Assembly: GCF_021134715.1 (NCBI RefSeq)
Contig: NC_060017.1
Coordinates: 5,270,001 to 5,334,000, forward strand
DNA: 64,000 bases
Direction of reading: 5' to 3'
Source of the DNA: Daphnia pulex
Taxonomy: Eukaryota > Arthropoda > Branchiopoda > Diplostraca > Daphniidae
Of the stretch, positions 34,601-46,585 are shown in pieces (within the stretch, counting starts at the first letter, position 1; each line of letters begins with the position of its first letter). Under the pieces are notes generated by a model that saw only the letters and a list, made by a program, of their open reading frames with translations, made no database searches and had not been told where the DNA came from. The position numbers and the translations under genes were made by a program.

Positions 34601-36123
34601 GACCAGCCTTGTGTGTGTAATCATGATGATGACGATACGGAACCGTTTGCCATCATTCGTCAATGACAAGGAGGAGAGGATTGCGGAATGCGCCACAGCG
34701 TTCCACGTTTCTTTCTCTTCTCGAAATCCCAAGTTTTCGTGAAGGACCATGCCTATACGTGTAACTATTATTCACGGCCAGCGAACAAACAAGAATATGG
34801 CAACCAAAAAATCCATATACACACCAGAGGAAAAAAAAAAAAAGGATCGTCAAGTTTGAAAAAAGGAAAAAAATTAAAGTAAAAACAACTTTTAAAAAAT
34901 ATTATTATTATATACGAGTCACAACTCCTCCTGAGAGTTTTGATATGAAGAAGAAGAAAAAAAAAGTTTTTGAGATCCTCATCGATCGACGGGTTGCTAT
35001 TGTTGTTGGCGGAGAGTGGAGTCGGTTTATTTTTGGTGGCTCCTTATATGCGACTGCCCATATTCAAAACTTTTGCTGAGCATCGTCGTAAAAGAAAAAA
35101 AAAAGAAAAAATCGAATATCTAAAAAAAAAGTCGCCGGTCACGCTCCCACACGTTAGGCAGGCGGCCATCGTCTATGTGTGTGTACAGAGCCAGCCAAAA
35201 AGCGATTTGGAAAAAAAAAATAAAATAAGAAAGAGAGAGACTTGTGTGTGTGTCTCCGACCAATTGTTCGAGCGCGGCGACGGGGGTTTCAAGAGGATAC
35301 GGGCAGGATCCTCGTTTCTGTTCATTTTTTCTTTATTTTTATTTTTATCTTTTCCTATTTTTATGTCCTTCTCGTTTTTTTTTCTCTTTTTTGTGGGTGC
35401 GTGTTGCTCTCTCGGCGGGACAGCCAATCGGAGGCAATGTGTTGGCTTCAAGCTCCTCCCCCACGGCCGCCAAGAGGGCGTCGACTTTGGCCAGCTCCGA
35501 CTCGTTTTCTTTTATGTTCAATAGGTGAGGTTGAGCGTGCGCGCGCGCGCTCAAGTCACCGGAAAATGAAAAACCTCCCACCAACACCCATGAAAAAAAA
35601 GGGGGAAGAAGAAGAAGAGGAACAAAATCCCACCCACCGCAACCTCTTGACTATGTCCATCCAGCGCCGACCATTCAGTCTCTCCAATGTTGGTCTGGTG
35701 TTCACCGAGTGCGGGTTGTTGTTGTGTGTGCTGTTGTTGATGCGCTCAGAGTTGATATTATTTTCGTTTAAAATTCACACCTTTCTCTCGCTTGTCAGCT
35801 GTGAGTGTGTGTCCGCTGTTGTTATTCTTGCCGAACGTTTCATTTCTAAACACTCTTAGACGGCACTGTATGCAAGAGTGCGCTGACGTGCTGCTGGCCA
35901 GGTCACTCGAGTGGTTTTCAATCCAACCGTGTTTAGAGAAAACAATCGCAAACTTTGCCAATTTCATTGAAAAAAGAAACAAAGAGTTGGTTGGTTGTTT
36001 TTGTAAATTAGAAGTTGAGTTACTTGTTGTGTGCGGATTCGTCGGCGCCTTTTGAACTTTGTCGTCTGTTCAACCCGGTGCCGACTCGATCGATTTCGAG
36101 ATCAAAAAGTGCGTGACGTAATT
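31651..36123. other. Gene-free region upstream of the LIM-homeobox gene
   Basis: About 4.4 kb with no supported coding exon. It contains ACT/TAC runs at about 32,025-32,042 and 32,871-32,898, a TATATA run near 31,714-31,727, a GCGCGC palindrome near 35,537-35,552 and many purine tracts. The last few kilobases may include untranslated exons and the promoter of the LIM-homeobox gene. A frame at 32,520-32,780 starting MAKTPSREC has no supporting features. Confidence 0.5.
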
Positions 36124-36159
36124 ATGAAGGTGCGTCGCAGGATTAATCACAAAGACATG
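36124..36159 (+). CDS. Possible first coding exon of the LIM-homeobox gene
   Basis: ATG at 36,124 opens 12 codons ending at ATG|GTACAG. Joined to 36,313, this reads on in phase 0 into MDTSMSP. An earlier donor, AAG|GTGCGT at 36,129, also keeps phase 0 (M-K-F-M-D). The reading is supported only by splice-site and phase agreement. Confidence 0.4.
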
Positions 36160-36315
36160 GTACAGTTTTCCAATTGAGATTCACATGTCGTCTGATTTGT
36201 TATATGTCACTATAGGCCGACATCGCTATAATCTACAATGACAAATGCAAATATGTTTCTGTATCATCATTGCCTATTATTGACTTCAATATAGTTTGAT
36301 TGTTTTACGCAGTTT

Positions 36316-39300
36316 ATGGACACTTCAATGTCTCCGGCTTCGTCGCTACATCCGGTCAGTCCATGCGAGATCAAAAGGGAAAAGGTAAAAACAACCAACA
36401 AATAAAAATTCGCAATTTTGTCACATCCATATAATAACGCGCGTTTATATCTTTGATTATTCCTATGCGTAAATCATCTCATAAATTTGAGCTAGCGCAA
36501 ATCAAAAGAATCTCGGGAAATCCGTGTGGTGTTCTCATATAGTGGCGGTTGACATCTTGTTGAATAGACTAAAAGAAGAAGAAAAATGGCCATCCGCAAT
36601 AGTAGACGGTGAAAGAGGCTCAGCATGAGACGAGAGTCTATAAACATTTCATCCGACATAAATACTGTAACCTACACAGCTCGGAAATAAAAGAAATAAA
36701 AAACAAATTCTAGTATTTCAAAAGGGAAAAATGTAGAGGACACACGAGGAATGTCCAGCAATATTGAGTCGAGAGAGAAATGTTGAAATAAGGAACGCCC
36801 GTTGGCCCGACTGCGATTCCAGGTTGAACGGCACGTAACACCGCGCGCAGCACCGTCTTCTAATCTTTTCAAAACTCAAAATCTGGCCGAGAGAGAGAAT
36901 TCCGTTGGGCAATCTAATATTTCACGCACACGCGGATGTACCTATTAGAGCCAGCCCCGGAATATGTATACACACACACATGCAGATGCAGATGCCATAT
37001 ATAATACGGCCGTACTATTAACTGATGGTACATAATAATACAGCTCAGTCTCTCAGCTTTTTCTATGCGTTCCTTCTCCTTTACGAGACATTTCACGGCG
37101 TGATTTAATAACTCTTCCACAGTCTCTATGTGTGAAAGAGCTCGGCCGGCTTCGATGGCGTGCCGAAGGTTTTCTTCTCCCGACTCCCGTCTCCAAAGAG
37201 TCGTCCAACTTGAGACGTTAGATGAGGGGGAAGGGAAAAAAGGGCACACGCATAACACACCACTGCTGTGCATAGAGTCTCTTAGCTATTTTGTCGAAAT
37301 ACTCGGCGGTTAACGAAGTGAATAAATGGCCTAGAGGGAACGCGGTTGTTCGTCAATATTCCACTCGATTACGCCGATGTTTTCGGAGGGGGGCCATTGT
37401 GTTGGCGGGACACGAAAAAAAGTTATTCCTCTTTTGTCTGTGGAAAACTGTAAATTTAAATGCGGAATTTTGTATCAAATCTATTTGTCATTCATTTTTT
37501 TTTTAATTTGATCCAACAGACGGAAGCTCCGTCGCCGTCCGACTGTTCCATCGATTCGACGAGCGGCATGGGTGGCGTCGGCGGGATCGGCAGCGTCGGG
37601 AGTAACGCCAGCCTCGGCCTGGCCTCCGGATCCAGCGGCCAGGTCGGAGTGGCGGCTGGAGTGTGCGCCGCCTGCGGCGAGTTGATTACCGACCGCTTCC
37701 TGATTCAAGTGTCCGGCCGGACGTGGCACTCGACTTGCCTGCGCTGCTCCGTCTGCCGGACGGCCCTCGACAACCAGCCTTCCTGTTTCGTCAGGGCCGG
37801 AGCCATTTACTGCCGGGCTGATTACACCAGGTATGTCGACTATTATTATTATCATTCAAACTCACCAAAAACTAACCCAAACAATCACCAAACAAATTCG
37901 ACTTTTTCAAATCTTCCCACATTCCCGCGTGTTATTTTTTTGGGGGTTGAGGGTAAAAAAATCTGAGAAGTTGTTCGTGACTGTGAAAACTTTGTGACAA
38001 CTTTTTTTTCCTCTCCAGACAGACACTCGAGTGATACAACAACAACAACAACAGAAAAGTTGTTTCCTATTTCTTGAATATACGAAAAGAGGCTAAGATA
38101 AGATAGGGAGAATTCGAATCTTCTATATTCTCCCGCCGCAATTGTGCGACTGTTTCGGATGGACGAGACTCGTCGTGATGTCAGCGAGGACGCAGAAATA
38201 GGGAAAATAATAATAAAAGTAGTAATAATAACATTTTCTTAAGAGGAAAGACGTTGAGACCGTTGTTGAAACGTCCGTCCCATCGACACTAGACAGCGAG
38301 ACCCTTGCCCGTTTGGGATACAAATAAATTTGGTATTTTATTTTTAGTAAAAGTCGATGACTTCCGTGACTTTCAACCTGAACGGTTGGAAAAATAAAAT
38401 AAAAATAGAAAGAAAGAAAAAAAAACGAACACGACAAAATTGTGGACACCACAAAGAATAAGGAGAAAAAGAAATAAGAGAAAAACTATACACGACCCAC
38501 CACGACGAGGCTGCCATGTTTTTTTTTTTTCTCTCTCTCTTTCTTATCGTCCAAGTTGTGGTGGTGGTGGCCATTTTCTCTTATTTCGAATCGGAGATGT
38601 TGTTCAGTCGTCCGCGAGTTTCTCTTTTTCAGCACCAAAAACCCCAAAGCCCGTGGTGGTATTAAACGGGGTTGTAATAATAATAATACTATGTTGAGCT
38701 TATATTCCTCCTTCCTCGCCCGGCCCTTTTTTCGTGTTATGACAACGCGGGCCAATGACACGTCGGCAGAGCGTGATGGACACCACCGTGTAAGTTAACA
38801 ATAGGCCCAGGCAGAAAAACCAACCAGACATGGCCGCCCACATATTCAAGGGGTCCCCCACCACCATCTTTAACGACGTCGAGTCGCTTGTCAGAATTCG
38901 AAAACATTTCCTCGTCGTTCATTATTCAATTTCAACGAAATATCAAAGTTTGGGCTGTTGTGGTGCGTTTCACAATCAATGAGACGACAGCCGCACATGC
39001 GGAATCGAACAATAGTTACTCGGGCGTCACCAATCATCAGTCTAATAGTTGAAAAACAAAATACAATTAGAATACGGAACGGGTTAAAAATGAAAGAACG
39101 GTCGCGACGCCGATCCCGACGGCTGGGTAAAAATCTAAGCGCCCATGAACTCTTCATTACTTTTCATTAAAAGAAAAACAGAAAATGAATATCTGGGAGG
39201 GCCTGTTTCACATTTGCGCCTGGGTACTGTACACAGCAGTAGACACAAAAGGAGGGTTCAAAAGTTAATTGAACGGTGTTGTCTATTGTGAACGAAAATA

Positions 39301-42300
39301 TACCGACGGAACGAGAAAAGAAGAAAAAAAAAGAAGTTCTTCTTCTTCTTCCTCTTGTTGTTATTTCCATCAGACACAAACATTTAATGGATTTTTTATA
39401 TAAAACAACCGCCGGAATTCAGCAGTGTGGATGCGATGCCGTAGTCTTCTAGGCCTCGGCGTTTTATGGACCCGTTTGGTCCTGTTAGACTCGCTCGTAT
39501 AAAAGTGCCTTATTTACCATACGCCGTGAACAAACATGACGTAAAGCGTTCATTTAGACTCGACTCCCATTTTACATTCTCTAATCTTGTTTGTTATTGG
39601 GCTCTTAAACTAGAAAAAAGACCCAACAGTCAGTTGAAATGAGATCCTCTTGACCGTGTCTCTACGAGGTTAAATTTAGATGACCTGAATGTTTTTAAAA
39701 TTAATCATTTAAACCGTAATTTTAAAGTTTGGAATATTATTTTAAATTGTAAATCATTCCTAACTAAAAAAACAAAATTTTTGGTTTGATTCGTGTCAAT
39801 CGATCAGGACGTTCGGAGCCAAATGCGCCCGCTGCAGTCGATCCATCTCGGCGGCCGATTGGGTGAGACGGGCACGGGAGCACGTCTATCACCTGGCCTG
39901 TTTCGCCTGCGACGCCTGCCGTCGCCAACTCAGCACCGGCGAAGAATTCGCCCTCCACGAAGGCCGCGTCCTCTGCAAGACTCACTACCTGGACGGACTG
40001 GACGCCGGATCTACTTCATCCGACGGTAAGGAACCACTTAAACAAAAATTCTCTCACCAATCTTTTATTCCAAACTTCGGCCCTCTAAACCACACGGGCG
40101 GCATGTGACAGATGGCCACAAGTCTTTAACCAATGATTATTGGACACTCAAATCTCTTGACTGGACTGTCTCGTAAAAAGAAATCAAGGAGAAAATGTGT
40201 ACGGGACTAATATAAAAATTCCACCGATCAAACGAATAGGCCTTCGATCTACCCCCCCACAATTTATACCCGCAATTTGTACGATGTTACGTCAGAGTCC
40301 GCTGCCGCGTAGATCCTATAGAGAATCCGAATAGAGAGAAAAGTTTTTTTTTTCGAAAATGTCGAAGGGTGCTGAGGGAGGGGCAACAGCAGCCAACAAA
40401 CTTTGCATATGAAGCGACGCCATTAAGGCAAAACGCCTTTGCCGGTTTTCGCCTTGGCGGGTGGTGCTGCTGCTGCTGCTCCTCCTATCCAATTCGGGAT
40501 GGAATAATATAATGACACGAGATTTTGTGTGTTCGGCAAAGGAGGGAGAACTGTGGGCTCTCATTCTCGCCCTCCTACCAAACAGTCAACGACCATAGAA
40601 ATAATATGGTGACCTTCCCACACGCAGGGACACATTTCAAACTCTGGCGCTTAAAAAAAAAGATAGACGATGAGGTTCGTGAGCGAGCGGGAGACAACTT
40701 TACAAAAAAAAAAGTGGCACGGTGAGTGCCGGGATATTATAACTCAAGTGGAGATATTTTTTTTCCCTTTTTCCACAGACAGACGTCGTGATGAGAACGA
40801 ATGAGGTTTCACAGTCATCTCTACGTATAACGTGCTGGGGGTATATAGCACCCGAAAAAGGGAACTGCGGTAACTGGTCACACAGCGACGACGACGAAGA
40901 AGGAGCGAGCGGTTCGTCTCCTTTTTGCTGCTCTCTCTGGCGCATCGATTACCACCGATCGTAAATCCTATCTCCACACATCTAACAGCAGCAGACCAAA
41001 CACAAATAGAGGTTCAGAGAGCCAATATACCGGCGTCAGCAGCCAAAAAGACGGCCTCCTACGAGTGTAGAGCCGATAGTCTCAGGTATATAGAGATGGT
41101 GTGGATGATGAGATGTGCTCCTAGCTCCTACCGACGATAGGAGAAGAGGAGGCTGTCTCTCCCCCCCCCCCCATCTTCCTTGTGCAGCCAGAGATAATAT
41201 ATGATATGCGCTCTAAAGCTAAAGGTGTGTGTGTGTGTGTGTGTGTATTTTATGGTTGAAACTTTGGGGTTCAACTTCTTGGCCCGGCTTGGTTACTACA
41301 ACTTCTGAACTGCTCAGACTACTGAAACATCTTGTGCACGGCTCTTCACCATAAAGTTGTGGCGGTATACACACACACATACACACAAGATATGCCAGCC
41401 AGAAACTCTGGCGGCTTGTTTTTAAGCTTCTAGATGTGATATAGGGAGCTAAAAAGGCCCGGGCGTCCGCGGTCGGGGGTCGATGCAGCCCGACACCTGA
41501 CCCCGCCGTCTCGTAAAACACGCCAGAACTACCAAAGAAAAGAAGAGAAGAAGAAAAAAAGAAAAAAAAAACATAAAATTCATCGAAATAAATTCCTGTA
41601 CTAGAACTCAATCTCTTCAGATAAGCTTCTGCGAGGAAAAATCGTTTAGTTCAAATGCCAAGTCAAAACGATCTTTTCTTTCGAAACCGCCGAGGAATAT
41701 AATAACGCGCTGGCCAAAATGAAGTAGTAGCTTCTCTCTTGTTTGTTGATGGCCCACCCACCCACACACGGTTTAACTAATCCCCCGCGGATGAAGAACC
41801 ACCTCAACACAAAATTTCGTTCCAGAATCTTTCAAACAAAGTCCCGGCAAACATTTTTTTTCGTGAATATTTTGATTATCGCTTGAGATTTCGAGGGGAA
41901 AGTGAACCGTGAGAACGTTTCACGGTTCTATGGACGCAGAAAACCTTGTTTTGTATTTCAATTGGAACCGAAAAGCTTCCGATCACGCCTCCGCCTTCTA
42001 TATATAAAGCGTCTAAACTGAATTCGATTTTTCTGGTCTTTATTTCAAATTATTATTTTTTTTTTCAACATTCGTTTCTTCCCACCACCGTTGCTGCATA
42101 ATAAAAGCGTGGGTAATAATGTGGGGCGATCGCAACGCGATTGTTCGCAAGGCGCACTTGAAGATCAAGAAGGTGTTGCACCTATAGACAAACCAAGGTG
42201 GTTGGGGGGGCATATTCAATTTTCTCTCTCTCTTTCTGCTTTTCGTTATTATATCGAACGGTGGAGATATTTTTTTGTGTTGTTGTTGTGGTTGCAGGCG

Positions 42301-45300
42301 CTGAATTACAGCCAATGATTCATCAGGTTTCGTTTGTTGGCCGAGCCTTTTCTGTGCGCATACAAATAATCAAAAGAAAAACGGCCCAAACACGCTGATT
42401 GGGATTTTTCTTATTTTATCGTGAGAGAATATCTATTGGCTGGTGGCACTCCAATGGCCGATCGGTTGCCCCTCGCAACCCAAAAGGAATTGATTTCCCG
42501 ACGACACTCCAAGTTGTGGTTCAGTCACGGTGACTCTCCCCTTTTATTCCAAAAGGAAACAACTTTGTAGGCTACACACTCGCACAAGAAAAAAGAGACT
42601 TTGGCTTCGCTCGATTGTCCTGTGGATATCTCTTAGACAGAGTCTCCCAAGGATTTGAAAGGTGTCACTTGCACGCATCATTAATCTCCCCGTAGGTCCC
42701 ATCGGAAACTTGTATTCCTAGAATAACATTCCGATATCATTAAATGTTGTCACATATATCGATAGATAGGGCTCTGTATCCTGAAAATTTCAGGATTTCG
42801 GCCACTCAGTCAAATGAGAAACTTTAGTGATGTAATAACAACAGGTCCCTCATGCTCTAGTTGCACTTTGCTCAAAGTGTTTAAGTTCAAGTATTTTCGA
42901 ATTTGAATGTTTACCCACAAAAAAAGTTGTGGGGTACCAAAAAAAGAAAAACAAGCCTGATCTGTAGTCGTTCGACAAATGAGTTATTTAAAAAACCCAA
43001 ACTGAGTCAACAAAAACGGCAAATGAACAAACAGTTCCAGACAACGGGATAGGTCAAGAATAATCGTACTTCGCACTACGCGACGAAATAGTTAAAAAGA
43101 AAGAACATTGATAAATTTGTCCTACCTTGAAGCCCGGGAAATCCACAGCCAGGCATCCACAACCACAAGTGACCCATCCTCAGCAAAGTTGAATGACAGA
43201 AAAAGAACGTCCTCGTGAATACACCCACACTCACATGGGCATACACGAGGACAGAGTTTTCTCAATCAAACTGGATGCTGTTTATCTGAAAAAGAAAATT
43301 AAAAATTGGTTACGAAAAATATTTGCAGAAACAAGGAAAAGTTGGAAATGAGTCAGTGGGTAAACCCTAATTGTTAATAAACAGGATAATTTAAGGTTTA
43401 GCTACATGTGATACACTGCATTGATGCAAGTCATGCATCATACAAATATCTAGTAGGTCACAGGAATAAAAGTAACGAAAATTTTTTACCCAAGCGATGA
43501 TCCTGAGACTGTTGTTGATGAGAGGTCAATACCAGTATGAGAAAGCTTGCATTTCTTGTAGTTACGAGGGCTGGCTCAGGTCTCAAATCTGCACGTAAAA
43601 AAAAAGGTTAACACAATGCAAACAAACTGCCATATGGATTGACAGAGGATTTACATGATAAATGCTAGTCACTTATAGAAACTAATATTTCACAAATCTG
43701 GATAACAGGTTTCTTTTCTATTTCAGCTCTCATAATAATTCAACTCGTATTCTTAGTTTTATTTACCCGCCAAAAACATGGAGTATGTACCAAGCGATTC
43801 GATTAAGATTCGCGACCAGAGTTGACACACAACGAGCACATTTTTGTGATGTTATTTGTTGTGCTATTTTTCGTGCACACACGTGTAAACGTTTCCAAAC
43901 AAATAATCGTTTCGTTTCCTTTTTAAACCTTGTCTCTTTTTCTTTAACTTCGTCTCTTTTTCGTCAAACAAAGCGAAAGCAGACGACACTAATATTCTAA
44001 TTAATCAAGCTTAAAGTATCGATATAAATTATTCACAATCGACCTCTCCCCCGCTCAAAAACGATTAATGCGATTTTCTCACCTGCGTTCGACATCCGCT
44101 CAATGGATCGGGATGATTTTAGTATCTAATAGTTCATCCCAATAAGTTACACTGAGCCTCTCTTCCACCGACAAGATAAAAGTAAAATTTCGCACTTAAC
44201 CCGCAGATAATTAGTATCAGATCGAAACCGCCACAATAAAACCCTCCAGCTTTTAAAATATATATTTTTACCTTCCTTTTTCTTTGAATGTGAATTGAAA
44301 AAAAAAGGTCTGTACATTGACCCATTTGAATGCAGCTCCCAGTGGCTGTAACGTAGCGGGATTTCATTGGGACGTGACTAGTAATGGCGGTCGTCAATCT
44401 GTTCTGATAATAATAGCAGCCCATTAAAACGAGATCGGCTATAGGGGTTGCCCCAGACTTGTAACTTTGGGCTTTTTTCAATGTGACGAAATAACTGAGT
44501 AGGAAAAAAAAATCCGATCGTATAACACGACCTGACGGATTGGTCATGTCGCCATCAAAAGTTTGTCCAGCTCACAAAATGGGCCACTTTTTTTCATTTG
44601 TGCGTGTGTCCTCGCATTTCAAAAGATGCGCAACCCCCCACCGGCCCGCGTTTATTCGTAACGGGCGTTGTGTGATGTTTGTGTGTCCGAAAAAGAAAAT
44701 GGGGGTAATAAAAAAAAAGTTAAAATATCAAAAAAAAAGAAGAAGAAGATTCTTCAATCTGAATAGGACGCACTGTGCACCGACTTGTTGTTTTCTTATT
44801 CGTATGCCATGTGTAGTTTGGTACAGAGGGTTATATAGACGGGCAAGGAGAGAGCCCGTGGGCATCTCCAAGTGTCATCTTGATGAATCGCCGCTCGTTT
44901 GTTATACATTAACCCAGTCGGCCAGCAGCCCCAGAAATATACACACACGGGCCATCATTTGCTGGGGCTGGACAAGTTTTTCCTTTTCACATGGGCAGCA
45001 GCCCAGCCAAAAAAAGGGAGGGGGGGATAGAGATAAAGATTCGAGCCGCCACTTGTATAATACCTATATAGTAGTACTTTCAACCTCTTCTCCTCGCAGG
45101 GCCATTATGTGAATTACATCTAGTAGAACGGCTTCTGAATGCCAACATTCTTTATTTGAGATAGTATAGTCGCGAAGGGGGGAATAAGACAGGACGACTT
45201 TTTATTTTTGAAGAAGAAAAAAGGACTTTTTGAAAAAAAATCTCAAAAGGACGTGACCTGGTGATGGTATAAAAATAGTCTACTGGGAGATGTATTATAG

Positions 45301-46585
45301 TCGAGGCCTCTAATTGAATCATCTCGCAGATAACAAGGGCTCGCCGGGATAAGGTTGGCCAAGGCTGCTGCTCTTAACCGTTCAACATTTTAAAAAAGGA
45401 AACTTGTAGATGAAAGTTTGAATTTTAACATTTTGTTTTTAATTTTTTTGTAGAAACGGATCCGGAAGGAGGCGGTCGATCCAAGTCGAAACGAGTGCGG
45501 ACGACGTTCACAGAGGAGCAGCTGCACGTGCTGCAGGCGAATTTCTTGTTGGACTCGAACCCAGACGGCCAGGACCTTGAGCGCATCGCCAACTTGACGG
45601 GATTGTCCAAGCGGGTGACTCAGGTCTGGTTCCAGAACATGAGAGCCAGACACAAGAAACATTTGAGCACGTCCACCGGCTCCGGCGGCTCCGGCGGCGG
45701 CGGTCACAGCAACAACAACAACATCAACAACACCAATCACAACAACAACAATAACAACGGAGCTCCGGTCAACAAGGGTGGACGGCGTAATAATCCAGGT
45801 AAAAATGACAAAATAAAGACATAAACTCAACTGAAAAATTCGACTGGAAAACAATTCCGGTTCTCCTCCGCGGTCGATTCTTTTGTGTCACATGAAGGGA
45901 TCGGTCGTGTTGGTTTATCGAGTTATTCCGGTTGGCGTTGTTGCTGAACCGCAGACTCTGCTGCTGGGAGGGTTGCGTAATGACATGAGCAGTTCTGGTG
46001 GAAGGAGAAGTCTGCGAGGGGGGAGGTGTAAGGATGTTAAATCCATTGGACCGGATCATTTCGTTCGATCGATCCGGCGGGCGAACAATCGATAAAATCT
46101 ATACCCTGTTCTTAGATATCACCCAATCACTTATCGGGAAATAGATGTCTATAAATCGAGATTAAAATGACTAAATATTAACTGGATCATTTATGTTTCG
46201 TGTCAAATGAATCATCAGGCAATGGTCAACAACCGGTTTCAATGCCACCCGAGCTGGAGAATCTGAACGCCGGCAACGGAATCAAGCGGATGGAGTCATC
46301 GGAACAAGCCGGCTACAGTCTGCACCTGCTCTACTCTTACACTATGCAAACACCTGGTGAGAAATAGGCTATATAACATTTCCCTGCCGCTTCTCTTTTG
46401 TTTTTCAAGGGAAGGTTTTTCCCCCAAAAAACCCACTGAATTATTCTCTCGTGTGAACATCTTTTTCTAACCTTGGCGCAGCGAATGATTTATTGATTTT
46501 CTCGTCTTTTTCTATTCATTCAAAAGACAGCGGCGAATCTTCTTCGAGCGACGCGGTGATGAGATCCGTCCGCGGGGATTTGTAA
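36316..46585 (+). CDS. Awh: LIM-homeodomain transcription factor, Arrowhead/Lhx6/Lhx8 class
   Basis: Exons 36,316-36,384, 37,520-37,830, 39,808-40,025, 45,454-45,798, 46,219-46,356 and 46,527-46,585 join to about 379 residues. LIM1 at about 72-126 (CAACGELIT...[10 protein letters not shown]) and LIM2 at about 133-186 (CARCSRSIS...[10 protein letters not shown]) keep all zinc ligands. The homeodomain is at about 211-270 with W258, F259, Q260, N261 and R263. [14 protein letters not shown] is close to the QNCRARHKKH of Lhx6/Lhx8 proteins. A Gly/Ser-rich linker precedes LIM1 and an Asn-rich low-complexity stretch follows the homeodomain. The protein is a nuclear regulator; fly Awh acts in histoblast and imaginal precursors. 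A further 5' coding exon at 36,124-36,159 (MKVRRRINHKDM) joins in phase at acceptor 36,312 and would add 13 residues. The last acceptor could also be four bases later, giving a different end. Confidence 0.93.
36385..37519 (+). other. Intron of the LIM-homeobox gene (1.1 kb)
   Basis: Bounded by AAAG|GTAAAA and CAACAG|ACG, phase 0. No other gene is visible. Several short open frames on the opposite strand lack support. Confidence 0.7.
37831..39807 (+). other. Intron between the LIM1 and LIM2 exons (2.0 kb)
   Basis: Bounded by CCAG|GTATGT and ATCAG|GACG. Contains purine/pyrimidine tracts. No nested gene was recognised. Confidence 0.75.
41225..41246. repeat. GT dinucleotide microsatellite
   Basis: About eleven uninterrupted GT units inside the large intron of the LIM-homeobox gene. 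Confidence 0.9.
42870..44060. repeat. Dispersed ~1.1-kb repeat, copy 2
   Basis: Collinear and same-orientation match to 11,816-12,985, inserted in the intron before the homeobox exon. The strongest block is GCCCGGGAAATCCACAGCCA and the following GCATCCACAA at about 43,131-43,162, then CACACTCACATGGGC at about 43,226-43,240. The copy differs by many substitutions and small indels. The TATA-like sequence of copy 1 is replaced by a poly-A-rich stretch, so this looks like a degraded copy. Ends are approximate. Confidence 0.75.

Larger units (their letters stand above)
40026..45453 (+). other. Large intron before the homeobox exon (5.4 kb)
   Basis: Bounded by GACG|GTAAGG and TTTGTAG|AAAC. It contains a GT microsatellite at about 41,225-41,246 and copy 2 of the dispersed repeat. 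The LIM2 and homeobox exons join in frame without any intermediate exon. A candidate micro-exon near 42,298 was not needed. Its length relative to the other introns suggests regulatory content. Confidence 0.7.

Noticed and set aside
35173..35859. Several long frames upstream of the LIM-homeobox gene
   Set aside because: Overlapping frames on both strands made of Phe/Ser/Lys runs from poly-T/poly-A; no domain evidence.
42298..42325. Possible micro-exon between LIM2 and homeobox exons
   Set aside because: The flanking exons already join in the correct phase, and inclusion would disturb the conserved layout without adding a known motif.
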